A stretch of 64,000 nt of DNA from Tetranychus cinnabarinus (Eukaryota > Arthropoda > Arachnida > Trombidiformes > Tetranychidae). The position numbers were made by a program, and so were the translations under genes. Location of the stretch: assembly GCA_022266195.1 (NCBI GenBank), contig WHVY01000008.1:1364001-1428000 (forward strand). The letters run 5' to 3'. Shown in pieces: positions 8,723 through 18,740 of the stretch; positions within the stretch are counted from its first letter, which is position 1, and every line of letters begins with the position of its first letter. Under the pieces are notes generated by a model. It worked only from the letters and a program-made list of their open reading frames with translations. It ran no database searches and was not told the DNA's origin.

Positions 8723-9394
8723 ATGGATATCATCTGTGCCTATTTTGATACACAAGGATTCTCCGTCGATGGTACATTTCTACCTCGTGAAATCTGCTTA
8801 TTAAATGACAGTGCAACAATAAATTTAATGGTGGATCAAATATATAGTAAACCAACGGATAAGGAAAAAATTCAAATCGAATATTTGACCAACAAATTCC
8901 ATGGGCTTGATCTTGTCCCAAAAGGTTCAGTTAAAGAGGACTATGCTAAAACTTTGATAAAGTTATTCTATGAATTTTCCAGAGATGGTCGAAAGTACTA
9001 CATGGCTTGTAAATCGAAAGAGTCAGAAAATTATCTTACCGAGCTTCATATTCCTGTTCTAAATATTTTGCAAGTATACGGAGCAACACATAAAACTATC
9101 AATCGCGACCAAAAACCTTGTACTTTACATAACCGTGATGATAATTACCGCAAATGTTCATTGAGAGCCAAAGTGGTAAAACAATCTAGAGAAGAGATGA
9201 TGCGGATGGATAAAGCATTAAATATTGAAGCTTTCAAAGCTGAAAGGTTGTATGAAGAAAATTTGCAACTAAAGCAAATGTTAGGCATAATGGATGCCAA
9301 AGATTTGACATTTGCACAATATTGTTTCAAGGAACTCCAAAGACTAACTCAGGTTCCAGAGGAAAAGATTACCGAAAGATTTGAAAATCAATAA
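8723..9394 (+). CDS. Uncharacterised 223-residue protein of the mobile element
   Basis: The start ATG has good context (CAAAATGG). The N-terminus reads MDIICAYFDTQGF with FLPREICLL after it. This D-x-Q-G-F ... P-(K/R)-E-(I/L) pattern recalls a family of arthropod proteins often found in mobile or virus-derived DNA. I remember that family only loosely, and it may have an RNase H-like (DEDD) start with D9 and E23 as candidate acidic residues. An HG at 60-61, an alternating basic/polar stretch at 90-100, and a Cys/His cluster (C133, H136, C145; CTLH ... KCSLR) follow. Residues 152-190 are charged and heptad-like, a probable coiled coil. Function unknown: it could be a nuclease or DNA-binding factor for the element. 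It is the last gene before the right inverted repeat. Confidence 0.65.
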   Translation: MDIICAYFDTQGFSVDGTFLPREICLLNDSATINLMVDQIYSKPTDKEKIQIEYLTNKFHGLDLVPKGSVKEDYAKTLIKLFYEFSRDGRKYYMACKSKESENYLTELHIPVLNILQVYGATHKTINRDQKPCTLHNRDDNYRKCSLRAKVVKQSREEMMRMDKALNIEAFKAERLYEENLQLKQMLGIMDAKDLTFAQYCFKELQRLTQVPEEKITERFENQ

Positions 9395-9513
9395 ATTTCA
9401 TTTAATTTCATCCCTTTTGTTTGTTTTTATTTACTTAGTAAATGTTTCATTTTTAGTTTTGACTAACCGTGGGAAAGTTAGCGTGGGAAAGGGTGACGCG
9501 CGCGAAAAAGTTA

Positions 9514-9645
9514 CTCAATTTTTGGCTCAGAGTTGACAATTTTTTTGGTTCAGCCCGGGCTTTGGCCTAGAATGGCCTGGCCCAGAAAAACAGTTTTGGC
9601 CGAGAAAATCAGTTTCGGAACTATTCCGGACTTTTACTAACTACT
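9514..9645 (-). repeat. Right terminal inverted repeat
   Basis: 132 bp, the reverse complement of the left copy with one substitution and one indel. Preceded by an unusually GC-rich bit (GACGCGCGCGAAAA at about 9495-9508). Followed by the 6-bp target duplication GCTATG. Confidence 0.9.
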
Positions 9646-9651
9646 GCTATG

Positions 9652-10938
9652 GAATTGAGTCCTATTGAATTTATCATAAGTTTCTCTTGAAAAATTTAAT
9701 TTAATGAATTGAATTGAGTCTATTCATTTCAACAAAAATGAACACTTTTCCGTGAACTCTTATAGCTTATAACGCAGTTCACTTAAAGGCTTATTTTTGG
9801 TGAGATGACTCGTCACCGAATTTAATTATGGTATAGCATAGTGGAAGCATGACATAATATCAGACAACTATGGAACTAAATTATGATCGTCGAGTGATCT
9901 TTTCATTTCCAAGCTAAAATACTGATATACATGATGTACTGATACTGATGTACTTGTCCATCTGAAATTATTGAGTCAATATTAAATCAAATTTTTACCC
10001 ACCATGAAAGCCATGTTTAATTTACATCCACGAAAAATAGTTGAAGCTTTGTCGGAATTTAGGTTACTGAGAAATTAGTTATTGAACAGGGTTGGGGAGA
10101 AAATGCAATATCCGGATCGTTTACTATTAATATTTTATTATCATCTTTTACTAATATTTACTATGAAGGAAAAACCTTGCTGATTCTTCAGACTGATGAT
10201 TTATTGTTGGTCTAGGAATATATGTAAAACTGTATTTCTAGTGAAGAGTCGAAAATATGAGTAAAAATACCTACTATGGTGTGGTGCTTCAACTGTACAA
10301 AAGTGACCAAGAACTTGAACCCAATTTCGTCAATGACTGTTCATCAGAGTAACTTTTCAATTAAACAAATGGAGTCAGTTTTAGTCTTTACAACCAACTA
10401 AGGTTTAACTCTCAACCTGAACGAAATGTGCTAAAAAATGGCTTTTTTCATTCTAAAATGAATATTATTAATGTGCCAAAGCTGAAGATTTCAATCTTTG
10501 GATTTCTTATTCTGCCAATAGATTTTTACCAGGAATTCGTGTTTTTTGATGACGATTGAATGTGTACTCAGTGAAAAAACTTAAATCATGATCGGTTATT
10601 TTTAGCGTGGTAAACGGTGGCAACGGACAGGGCTCTGAAAGAAATCGTCTAAATGATGACTATGATTTGACTACAGAAAAAATAATTGATCTTTCCTGGT
10701 TCCTGAGAAACCCATGTTAAGACGGTGGGGAAAACAATCTGTAACTAAAACAAATGGAAGGAAGCGAAGTATTTTTTCAAATAATGTTATGGTTTATTGT
10801 TAGATGATTCATAAGAAATTCGGAATTTAGAGTTAAGAGTTGCGAACTTTCACGAACATAACAACTGGAACTATTTGATATCACAAGGTGGGTCTGCAGA
10901 AGCAATGCAATTTTTTATCGTTATTTGGTAACAAACTG
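9652..10938. other. No supported gene
   Basis: AT-rich. Near 10175-10215 a short plus-strand stretch reads KTLLILQTDDLLLV, which faintly resembles a copia reverse-transcriptase catalytic region, but it is too short and broken to annotate. No RNA gene is seen. Confidence 0.35.
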
Positions 10939-11683
10939 TTAACCTAAACTGTAATCTTGTAGACACAAAACTTGATAACTTGAAACGGCCCTTTCTCTGT
11001 CGCCATATGCAAAATAAGCCTTTGATTGTCGCCCATGAACTTTACCAATATATTGACCCGAACCAATTTCAGCTCGTGCTATTTGAAGATCATCTTCGAA
11101 CTCGGAAAGACCTCCACTTAAAGCACCAATAGGTGCATGTCCATTAGTATCGGATTCCCATACAAGTACTGAAGGATCTTTTGCTACGAGTATTTCAAAA
11201 TTACGATAAATATAATGGCCTACTCCATGAGTAACTCTACATCCTCTGAAATTAAGGGCGTCAGGATCAAACGTTCCAGGTAATAATTCCGATGGGGTTT
11301 TATTTGAGTTGACTCGACAGACGTAAATGGATTCGGACTGGCTATTAGTACCAGCAACGAAGGCATTAACAAGAGATGTACTTTTATTAACGTATGGTAT
11401 CCATTGAGGCTCAATGAATTTAATTTTAAACTCACCTGTAAGAATAAAAAATACGAATAGAGTGTCACAATCATTCATTATTTGTGTAAGAAACGAAAAA
11501 CTTACCAAGTTCGATGTTGTTAGTTGATGAAGATTTATGTTTAGTTGTAACTGTAACTACAACTCCAATTGTTATTAGAGTGGATACTAATGCAATAGCA
11601 CCAATAGCGATTGAACGCTGTTTAGTTGAAGATGAACTGAAATTGATGTATTGAACCATTGCACCACAATTTAAATTAACCAT
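10939..11683 (-). CDS. Membrane-anchored DM9 (DUF3421) domain protein
   Basis: Two exons: 11683-11506 and 11435-10939, joined in phase 1 over a 70-nt intron (donor GTAAGT, acceptor TTACAG), giving 224 residues. Residues 24-46 (IAIGAIALVSTLITIGVVVTV) form one transmembrane segment near the N-terminus without a cleavable signal, so a signal anchor is likely. Two DM9 repeats follow. The first, degenerate, runs about 71-143 from QWIPYV through the segment with VNAFVAG and YVCRV. The second, about 151-217, has ARAEIGSGQYIGKVHG, then YFAYGDRERAVSSYQVL, the clear family signature. DM9 proteins of insects and molluscs are linked to mannose binding and immunity. A membrane-anchored form is less usual. 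Whether the domain faces outside or in the cytoplasm cannot be read from the sequence. Confidence 0.8.
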
Positions 11684-11803
11684 TCAATCAATTTATAGCA
11701 AATTTATTGAGTGAATTATGCTAAAACTGTCTTCTTTTGACTTTGATCTGCAATCGACAAACTTTATGCAGGAAATTTTTATTTGTTCAATTAATTTATC
11801 AGC

Positions 11804-12840
11804 ATTGAAAAGGGCGTTAAGCCATCCCAGTCAGGCCAAGCAAAGGTGGCGAAGCGATTAATTAAATTTAATCTCTTCCATGTTTAAGTTGACAATGTGT
11901 GAGATAACGTTATTGTGTTTTAAATCAATACCTTTTTCAATAGTATTAATAATGCAAATAAATTGTAATAATTATTGAGAGTTTTACGAAAATATAATAT
12001 TGTATTGTAAGTATGAAAGCTTGAAGTAGCTAGATCACTATAACTCATGAATTTTGGTATTTATATATTTCTACATTTAGCCATTGTATCTGTGATTATG
12101 AATCGAATGAAGCTCTCGCTTCTCGAATATTTATTGATTTCAGGCAAGGCTTCATCTCTGTCCAGATAGCTTTTCAGGTTTGCGTGTGGTTTCATGAAGG
12201 AAACTTTAAACAGTTTGATGTAGTCGAGTGTCGAGTAGAGCAAAAAGTCAACGTAAGAAACTCGATCACCGAGGATGAACTTGTGCGAACCAAAAGCATT
12301 TGCAATGCGCTCGACGATTCTCATATCTTGTTCACTCTGATCACTCTGGTCATCAAGCTGACCATAATACATACATCATTTCAAAGGTACCTTGAGCATC
12401 AATATCGGATCGGATTGTTTCAGTCCATTTCTTATTAGCCGAAAATTGCAGAAAATTGCCGAAGTCTAGAAAGAAATGTTTTAATGATGATTAAAAACAT
12501 ATTTCTGTAATTTTTTGATCGACGAATCATTTTACAACAAAATAACCTTGCAAATAAAAAAAATCAATTCTTTCAATGTAAATCCTTTTAACACACGATA
12601 TAAATCCACACGACAGTTTATCTTACGCTTTACTTGATTTTACCATATGATTAAACCATCACTGGTGTATAACTGATGCTTCAACTTTTAAACGTGATGA
12701 AGATAATAAAGATAATGGTTTGATTAATTGTCACCCAAGTCTCTTCCATTATTTATCTGAGTTACATTCTATCACGAAAAGGCTGTGATAAGTTGTACCT
12801 AAAAATTACTCGAAATGAACATAAAGTGAATTATTTCATC
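11804..12840. repeat. Segmental duplication, copy A
   Basis: Collinear with copy B (14217-16145). Shared landmarks are GTTAAGCCAT..CCAG, TGACAATGTGTGAGA, the GST fragment, the CCTTGAGCATCAATATCGGATCGG stretch, and TTATCTGAGTTACATT near the end. Copy B carries about 900 bp of extra DNA including two MITEs. The copies have diverged by many substitutions and small indels. Confidence 0.8.
12061..12465 (-). pseudogene. Mu-class glutathione S-transferase C-terminal fragment, copy A
   Basis: A 3' exon (acceptor TTTCTAG just before 12465) encodes the C-terminal helical domain of a mu-class GST. IRSDIDAQG and then FILGDRVSYVDFLLYSTLDY, followed by NLKSYLDR..ALPEINKY, match the family pattern of F/W-x-x-G-(D/E)-R-(L/V)-(T/S)-Y-V-D-F-L and the conserved L-x-x-(F/Y)-x-x-R-x-E-x-L. 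The reading frame breaks between the first part (ending WSA and a TGA) and the second (from about 12372). The N-terminal thioredoxin-like glutathione-binding domain is absent nearby. It is therefore a decayed fragment. Same break as copy B, so it predates the duplication. Confidence 0.75.
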
Positions 12841-13401
12841 AAAGTGAGTTATCAATTTGTATTTGTATTCAAAACCTTGATGAATAAATCAAATTATCGC
12901 GATTCATAATTCAAATGAATTTCCCAAACTTATTGCACCAAGCTTGAGGTGGAAGTTTTGATATCAACGATTTATTAAAAATAAACAGTTATTATAAAAA
13001 TATGGATTAGAGATTAAAGTTTTTATAAACGCTGTTTAATTGGTGAGATTAAAGTCTTTTGATAATGTAATATAATGTAATATTAGGGTGTAGTTAGAGA
13101 AATGAGGAAAAGAAAATTGATGCGCTATGAAAAGATCCAATCTTACGTTTATGAAAAGTTAGCCTCTGTAAGGATGTGAATTCTAATATGACAACGAATG
13201 AAATTCTGAATTACATTTACGAAGGAATGCCAAAGGATCAGGATACGACACTCATAATTGATTTCTGTTGGCTTTAAATGTTTAGGATTCCAATAATGCA
13301 TTAATTTATCAAGTTTTGTATGGCTATATTTCGGTTTCAATCTTAAGTCGCTATCATGTAACGGTTTTTACCAAAGTCGAAAAAGTGGGAGATTTTGCTG
13401 C
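12841..13401. other. No gene seen
   Basis: AT-rich spacer between the duplication and the LDLa-MAM fragment. No signal peptide exon for the latter is recognisable here. Confidence 0.35.
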
Positions 13402-14169
13402 ATGAATTCAATGGTCCATAGTGATTCATGGTCTGAAGATCAATATAAGGATAATACGATAACATCTGGTTGTCCTAAAAATGAATTTCGTTGCAAAACA
13501 AATGTAGGAGATGTATGTCGTCAAAATGATAGATTATGTGATTACAATATTGATTGTTTGGATGGCATTGATGAACTTTATTGTGGTCCTTGTGAGTTTG
13601 ATAGTCAATCTCTTTGTGGTTGGACCAATGAAGGTGAAGACTATTGGGTTACTTTTGACAAATACAAGGGAAATGAGTTTGATGCTAAGATACCAGAAAA
13701 AAATAAACCGATAAACTTTATTGTCCCAGAAAAACGTTCAAATAATCTTCGAGCTATCCTTAAATCACAAAGACTTGGTAAAACCTCAGCACACTGTCGC
13801 TTCAATTTCACATATTTCCTTGCTGATAAAGCTACAATGACAGTTAGATTGAGAAATGATCTGGAATCAAGTTCAAAAAAGGTGTTTGATTTAGATCATA
13901 CAAATGAATGGAAAGACAAGTTATTGGAGGTTGGATCACTTGACCCAGGTTATTACATTCAATTTGTTTTAGATGTTGAATCAACTGACGATACGAGAGT
14001 ACATAGTTGACTAGATTCTTTTCAATTGACGGATTTTGATCTCATTAACGACCCTACTACGATAACCAATAAACCTGTTTCACCAGAAACTGATCGCCCT
14101 ATCACTGCACAGCCTACCAAAATACCTACCAAGCCAACAATTGATTGTGTCTTATTAGCATACAGTTGA
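13402..14169 (+). pseudogene. LDLa-MAM domain fragment with one in-frame stop
   Basis: From the ATG at 13402 the frame encodes one complete LDL-receptor class A module (residues 24-62, six Cys: C-PKNEFR-C ... C ... C-DYNID-C-LDGIDELY-C) with the acidic calcium-binding residues kept. A MAM domain follows (from CEFDSQSLCGWTNEGEDYW, residue 65 on). At TGA 14008-14010 the frame stops, but the same frame continues with LDSFQLTDFD, the expected end of a MAM domain. A Pro/Thr-rich linker then runs to TGA 14167-14169. No signal peptide or transmembrane segment is visible. Such modules belong to secreted or cell-surface proteins. Either a recently broken copy, one exon of a larger gene, or a readthrough case; a pseudogene is likeliest. 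Confidence 0.65.
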
Positions 14170-14371
14170 TCGATCTGAAATTGAAAAATTTTATCTGAAC
14201 AATTATTACATGTAATAGCATTAAAGTTAAGCCATTCCAGTAAGATCAAGTAAAGGTTTTGAAAAGGTTAATTAAGTTTAATCTCTTTCATGTTAAAGGT
14301 GACAATGTGTGAGAATTAAATTAATAGATCCATTATTGTCACCCTCATAGACTTTGACCAAAAGGACTATA

Positions 14372-14581
14372 CACTAGTAGTCAGGGTTAAGTTAACAAAA
14401 AAGGGTCAGCGTTAAGTTAATTTTTAGGTGTCGCCATCTCGAGCATTTACAGTTTTAAGAGACACTAAAAAATGAAATCTATAAAAAATTAAGTTCGATC
14501 TTAAAGGTACTTTTATTTCTTGTTAGATGGCGACTATGAAAAAAATCTCCACTTTTCTTAACTTAACCCTGACTACTAGTG
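14372..14581. mobile_element. 210-bp MITE with TA target site
   Basis: Inverted termini CACTAGTAGTCAGGGTTAAG / CTTAACTTAACCCTGACTAC..GTG match over about 25 bp and are flanked by TA on both sides. A second inner inverted pair (GTCGCCATCT at about 14430 and AGATGGCGAC at about 14526) makes the element largely foldable. There is no coding capacity. TA duplication suggests Tc1/mariner-type mobilisation. Confidence 0.75.
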
Positions 14582-14779
14582 TAGACGAAAACTTTGACTT
14601 TCGATTCAACAGTTGAGATTTTTGCTTTTGCAGGGGCATAAAACTTGGGCCATTATTGCTATTGAAAGATTTCTCCTTTCGACAGTTTTCAAAAAAATCG
14701 AGTCCAAAGTTAAAACTTCGATCACCTTTTGGGCAATTAAAAAACCAGAATTTTTCATGAAACGCCTTTTACTGATGTA

Positions 14780-15079
14780 AGGAGTGGTCCCTAAAAAATT
14801 GGACAAACTTTGACTGCTTATAACTTCCAAAGTATTTAGTAATTGTCGTTGGAGTCATCGCTAACTTCATAGGGATTTTACAAAACTGAACTTAAATTTC
14901 ACTTATCATTCAATTAAAGGCATTTTTTTCATTAAATTGAATATTTTGCATCAAAAATTACATTTCTGAAAAGTTTATGAAATTCTTGTCAATTTGAGCT
15001 ATAGAATCGTTCATTCCAAGAAACTTAACATGGTTGAAATTCGTTTCAAAATTTGTCCAATTTTTTAGGGACCACTCCT
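14780..15079. mobile_element. 300-bp MITE, same family type as 4494-5176
   Basis: Inverted termini AGGAGTGGTCCCTAAAAAAT (continuing TGGACAAA) match at both ends over about 28 bp. The subterminal ACTTTGACTGCTTATAACTT resembles ACTTTGAGACGCTATAACTT of the 4494 element. The ends sit next to TA. No transposase is present; the minus-strand open frame across the left end (14606-14830) is not protein-like. Confidence 0.7.
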
Positions 15080-15399
15080 ACTTACGATTTCCTACCAAAA
15101 AGGCCCTTATTTTGATAAATGAAATTCTCTGTTTCTTTACAACAGATCAGTTCGATTTTCAGTTGAACCGACCGTAACTATGACCGTAAGAAACTTCTGA
15201 TCTAAAACTTATTCTTCGCAGAGAAAAAAAGTTATTAAACAGCACATTTTCAATTTATCGAAAGTCCTCTTGATTATGGCCATTGGCCAAACAACAAATT
15301 AATTGAAGAAATATTATCACAGTTTCATAAAAATATAAATATAGTCTTGTAAGCACGAAAGCTTGGAGTAGCTTGATCAATATGGCTTTTGATATTAAC

Positions 15400-15836
15400 C
15401 TATTTGGCCATTGTATCTGTGATTAGGGGTCGAATGAAGCTCTCGCTTATCAAATATTTATTAATTTCAGGCAAGGCTTCAACCCTGTCCAGATAGCTTT
15501 TCAGGTTTCGTGATTTCAACAAGGAAGGTTTAAACAGTCTGATGTAGTCGAGTGTCGAGTAAAGCAAAAAGTCAATGTAAGAAACTCGATTACCGAGGAT
15601 GAACTTGTTTGAACCAAAAGCGTTTGCAGTGAGGACCAACTTCTAAGTTCCAAATGAGATCGACGATTCTCAAATTCTTGGTCACTCTGCTCACTCTGGT
15701 CACTCTGCTCACTCTGGTCTGCTCAAGCTGACCATAATGCATACATCATTTCAAAGGTACCTTGAGCATCAATATCGGATCGGATTGTTTCCAGTTCATT
15801 TCTTATTCGACAAAAATTGCAAAAAATTGCCGAAGT
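15400..15836 (-). pseudogene. Mu-class GST C-terminal fragment, copy B
   Basis: Same exon as copy A (acceptor before 15836), with SNKFILGNRVSYIDFLLYST, NLKSYLDRVEALPEINKY and the end ITDTMAK then TAG. An extra in-frame TGA follows the NKK residues early in the exon, and the frame is broken in the same place as copy A, beside the minisatellite at 15681. The C-terminal 60 residues are better preserved than in copy A. No N-terminal domain is found within the duplication. Confidence 0.75.
15681..15716. repeat. 18-bp tandem repeat inside the GST fragment
   Basis: GTCACTCTGCTCACTCTG occurs twice exactly, made of 9-bp TCACTCTG(C/G) units. Copy A has only two imperfect units at the same place, so the array expanded in copy B and adds to its frame damage. 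Confidence 0.75.
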
Positions 15837-16145
15837 CTAGGAAGAAATGTTTTAATGTTGATTAAATTAAACATATTTCTGTGATTTATTGTTTCAGTGA
15901 ATCATTTTACTACGATATAATCCTGGAAAAGAAAAAAATCAACTCTTTCAATGTAAATCCTTTTTAGACTCACACGACAATTAATCTTACTCTTTACTTG
16001 CTTCACCATATGATTATACCATCAAATGATACACTGATTCCCAAATCTCCTCCATTAATTATCTGAGTTACATTTTATCAAGAAAATCTGTGTTAAGGTG
16101 TCGCTAAGAACTACTCGGAATAGACATAAAGTTTATTTTTTCAGA

Positions 16146-16829
16146 GAAATTAAAATTAATCAAAGATATTAATTTATTCAATTTAATGATTCATCATTAA
16201 GGTATTCCTTAGTACAAAAGTCGTTACCTAAATCAATTGTTTGAATCTAAAATAAGACAAGATACAAGTCAATTAATAATCAAAACTGAATCTTAAACAT
16301 TTAAGCGCCGAACATGTGAATAATGTACAATACCTGGAATTTCGAGCAAAAACTGGACCATAAGACCGCATAGAAATTCTCATAGCGATCTTACTCTTTC
16401 CATCTTCAATAAGCTTTAATTGAATTAAGTACCTTTTTCACCATATATGATAGGGTGTTATATGGACCAAAGCTTTATTAAGAGGACCGTAGCCAAAGAG
16501 TAAAACAACTCTTTACTTACATTACTTGTTGACTCTAGCTCATTTTAACTATTAAATCAAAATTAAATATTGATGACCAAAACAAAACGATAAGATGGAT
16601 ATGGTGTGAAAGTAGCACTTTTGCGTTTACTTCAGAACGTATTGAATAACAATTGACTTAAAGAGATGGCAATAGAAATCGAATAAAAGATTCACTCAAT
16701 TTATTGTTAAATTGATAAAACACCAAAAAACAGAATTTGATTAATTCTAACTATCAACTTCTTAAAATGAAATAATTATACATTTTATACAAATTATAAT
16801 TTAATGCAATGATTGAGAATATATACAAG
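16146..16829. other. No gene seen; 3' flank of RCL1
   Basis: AT-rich spacer. Contains probable 3' UTR of RCL1 immediately below 16830. Confidence 0.4.
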
Positions 16830-18064
16830 TTAAATTATTGTTTTGCTAAGATTGGAAAAACCGATTCCAACACAAGTTGCCATGATTTTTTCAGAGCCTT
16901 TCCTCAAATCTTCATCTCGTTCATCTTCTTCGCTTTTATCTTTTACTTCCAATTTAAATGCAATTTGTAAAATTTGTCTCATATGTTTCAATAATTGGAC
17001 TGTAAATTGTGATAATGGGCCAAATTCAACTTTGGAAACATCAGGTTGTCCTAAAGCCATATACAAGCAAACTAGACTCTGATTGATCGAGCTTACACAG
17101 CCGCCTCGATAAATTTCTTCAAAAAGACAGAATACAGCTTCTTGAGCTACATCTTCAGGTAAAGATGGTCCTTTATCACTTCCAGAAGGGTTTGAGTAAG
17201 CCTCGCCAGTATAATGGATTCCTCCAGTTGTCTCAGCTACTAACGATAGACCGAATCCTGGTGAATTTCCACTATTTTTTCCTTTTAAATGGTCAGAATG
17301 AATATAGACATCTGGAATAAATTTTAAGAGCAATCCTTTGGCTTCGTCAATCATCCGATTTGCAATATTTGGAGCTACTCTGGTAGCTAATGCTAAACCT
17401 CGAATCCGTTTAATTTTACCAGGTTTGAGTAAATTAATTGGTTTTATGGTATTTCTTATTGGACATTTGAAAAATACTTTTCCGCCGCCATTAGGACGCA
17501 TTCCTCTGGAAACAACAGTCAATTCGATGTCAGTTTTTTCTGTAAAATTAAGAATAAAGTTTGAGGATAGGTTAGGCTCTAACGCTAAAAATGTAAAAAA
17601 TAAAACTAGTAATACTCACCCCAGACTGAAATTAATTTTGAAACAAGTGGAATTGTCGATTGACGTAGTGAATCAATTGAGACATCTAATTGATCATTGG
17701 TTATCCCAGTTAAAGTAGCTTCAATTGGTACCTTACAAAAGGGAGCAAGAATAATTAATGGCTGAAGAAAGTAGGAAATTGATTTTTGCAGTCCACAATC
17801 GTGTTCAATAGGACCTCCATGTAATAGACCAGGCTTGAAGGTCACTTGGATTCCAGTCTCATCAATAATAAAGGTACTTCCATTGGTTGATTTAACAATC
17901 AGTTTTAAAAAAGACACCTCAGATTCAAGTAAACCAGGTTCTTCCTCTCGCACCCGAATCTTGACGATCATAATTGGTTTTCCAGAAAGAATGGAAAGCA
18001 TTATCCTAATTCGGAAGCAGTTAGAACCTTCAAAAATGTAATTTTTATTCACTGAAACACTCAT
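16830..18064 (-). CDS. RCL1: RNA 3'-terminal phosphate cyclase-like protein
   Basis: Two exons, 18064-17620 and 17539-16830, joined in phase 1 across an 80-nt intron (donor GTGAGT, acceptor TTTACAG), giving 384 residues; the family is about 370. Rcl1 works in the nucleolus in the U3 snoRNP/SSU processome with Bms1 and is needed for early cleavages toward 18S rRNA; it lacks cyclase activity. Diagnostic stretches in order: FEGSNCFRIR near the N-terminus, LSGKP, PGLLHGGPIEHDC, VVSRGMRPNGGG, CPIRNTIKPI, GKIKRIRGLA, NSGNSPGFGLSLVAETT, EEIYRGGCV, LGQPDVSKV, and the C-terminal ATCVGIGFSNLSKT. All positions line up with animal RCL1. The start ATG follows an AT-rich leader. A longer TTG-initiated frame upstream is not needed. 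Confidence 0.95.
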
Positions 18065-18740
18065 CTTCGGTTGAGTGTGAAATTCGAATCTAAACAATGA
18101 AAAATAAAATTCAAAACACAGAATACATTAAAGAAAAACATGTGGGAATCACATGACCAAAGCAAAAGAAGGAAAAGTGAGTGAGACAGAGTTGGGAAGA
18201 GAGATTTGCAAGTCAAAGCTCAAGGGAAAATCGTTAGTGTCTAAAATCTTTGAAAATTAGAAAACTTGAATTCTAACGATGGGTTGGTTTAATTAATCAT
18301 TCTTATTCGCGATCCTCAAATAAAGTTGAGTCGATCTGGATAGAGCAAAGTTCAATAAACTGACTCAGTTTTTAGTTTCTTAAAGTTGATTCTATCTTTG
18401 ATAATCGGCTTGATGGGTGATCGGGCTCAAAATATCAAAATTGATGTCAATTATACAAATTTTATTTGTTTCAACAGAAAAGTGGCAACTCAGTTGCATG
18501 AATATAAACAAATTTTTATGAAAATTAATCATTTCAATACAATCATTTATTTTGTAGATAAATTCTTTTTCGATGAATATGGTCAAAAAATTACATTCAT
18601 GAGATTTGAGGTAACATAAATATACAATTGATGTCAAAATGAACTAGCATTTTTAATCAATATAAAATAGGAAAATTTAATTGATGAAAATAAGGCGCCT
18701 TTATCAAAAATGAAATCTAATTACGGAGGGTTGATTTGAT
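18065..18740. other. RCL1 upstream region, no gene seen
   Basis: Holds the RCL1 promoter (unmapped) and the 3' flank of the next minus-strand gene. The overlapping open frames at 18386-18637 on both strands are AT-rich chance frames. Confidence 0.45.

Larger units (their letters stand above)
7225..9645. mobile_element. 2.4-kb terminal-inverted-repeat element carrying TBP-like and PC4-like genes
   Basis: The element starts AGTAGTTAGTAAAAGTCC and ends with its reverse complement, with one early mismatch. The inverted repeats are 133 bp (7225-7357) and 132 bp (9514-9645) and differ by one substitution and one single-base indel. They are flanked by a perfect 6-bp direct repeat, GCTATG (7219-7224 and 9646-9651). 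Inside are four plus-strand open frames: 39-aa membrane peptide, TBP-like, PC4-like and an unknown 223-aa protein, with TATA boxes at 7377, 8000 and 8661. No transposase, integrase or polymerase is present, so it must be mobilised in trans if at all. A 6-bp duplication and AG...CT ends are features known for Polinton/Maverick elements; a deletion derivative of that class is my best guess, and Dada-type or unknown elements are alternatives. Near-identical repeats imply recent movement. Confidence 0.85.
14217..16145. repeat. Segmental duplication, copy B (interrupted)
   Basis: Matches copy A at 14217-14320 and again at about 15316-16145. The intervening 14320-15315 is absent from copy A and contains the two MITEs at 14372-14581 and 14780-15079, which therefore came in after (or were lost from copy A since) the duplication. 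Confidence 0.75.

Noticed and set aside
10170..10215. KTLLILQTDDLLLV, like a copia RT catalytic site
   Set aside because: Only about 14 residues with stops around it; too little to call a retroelement fragment.
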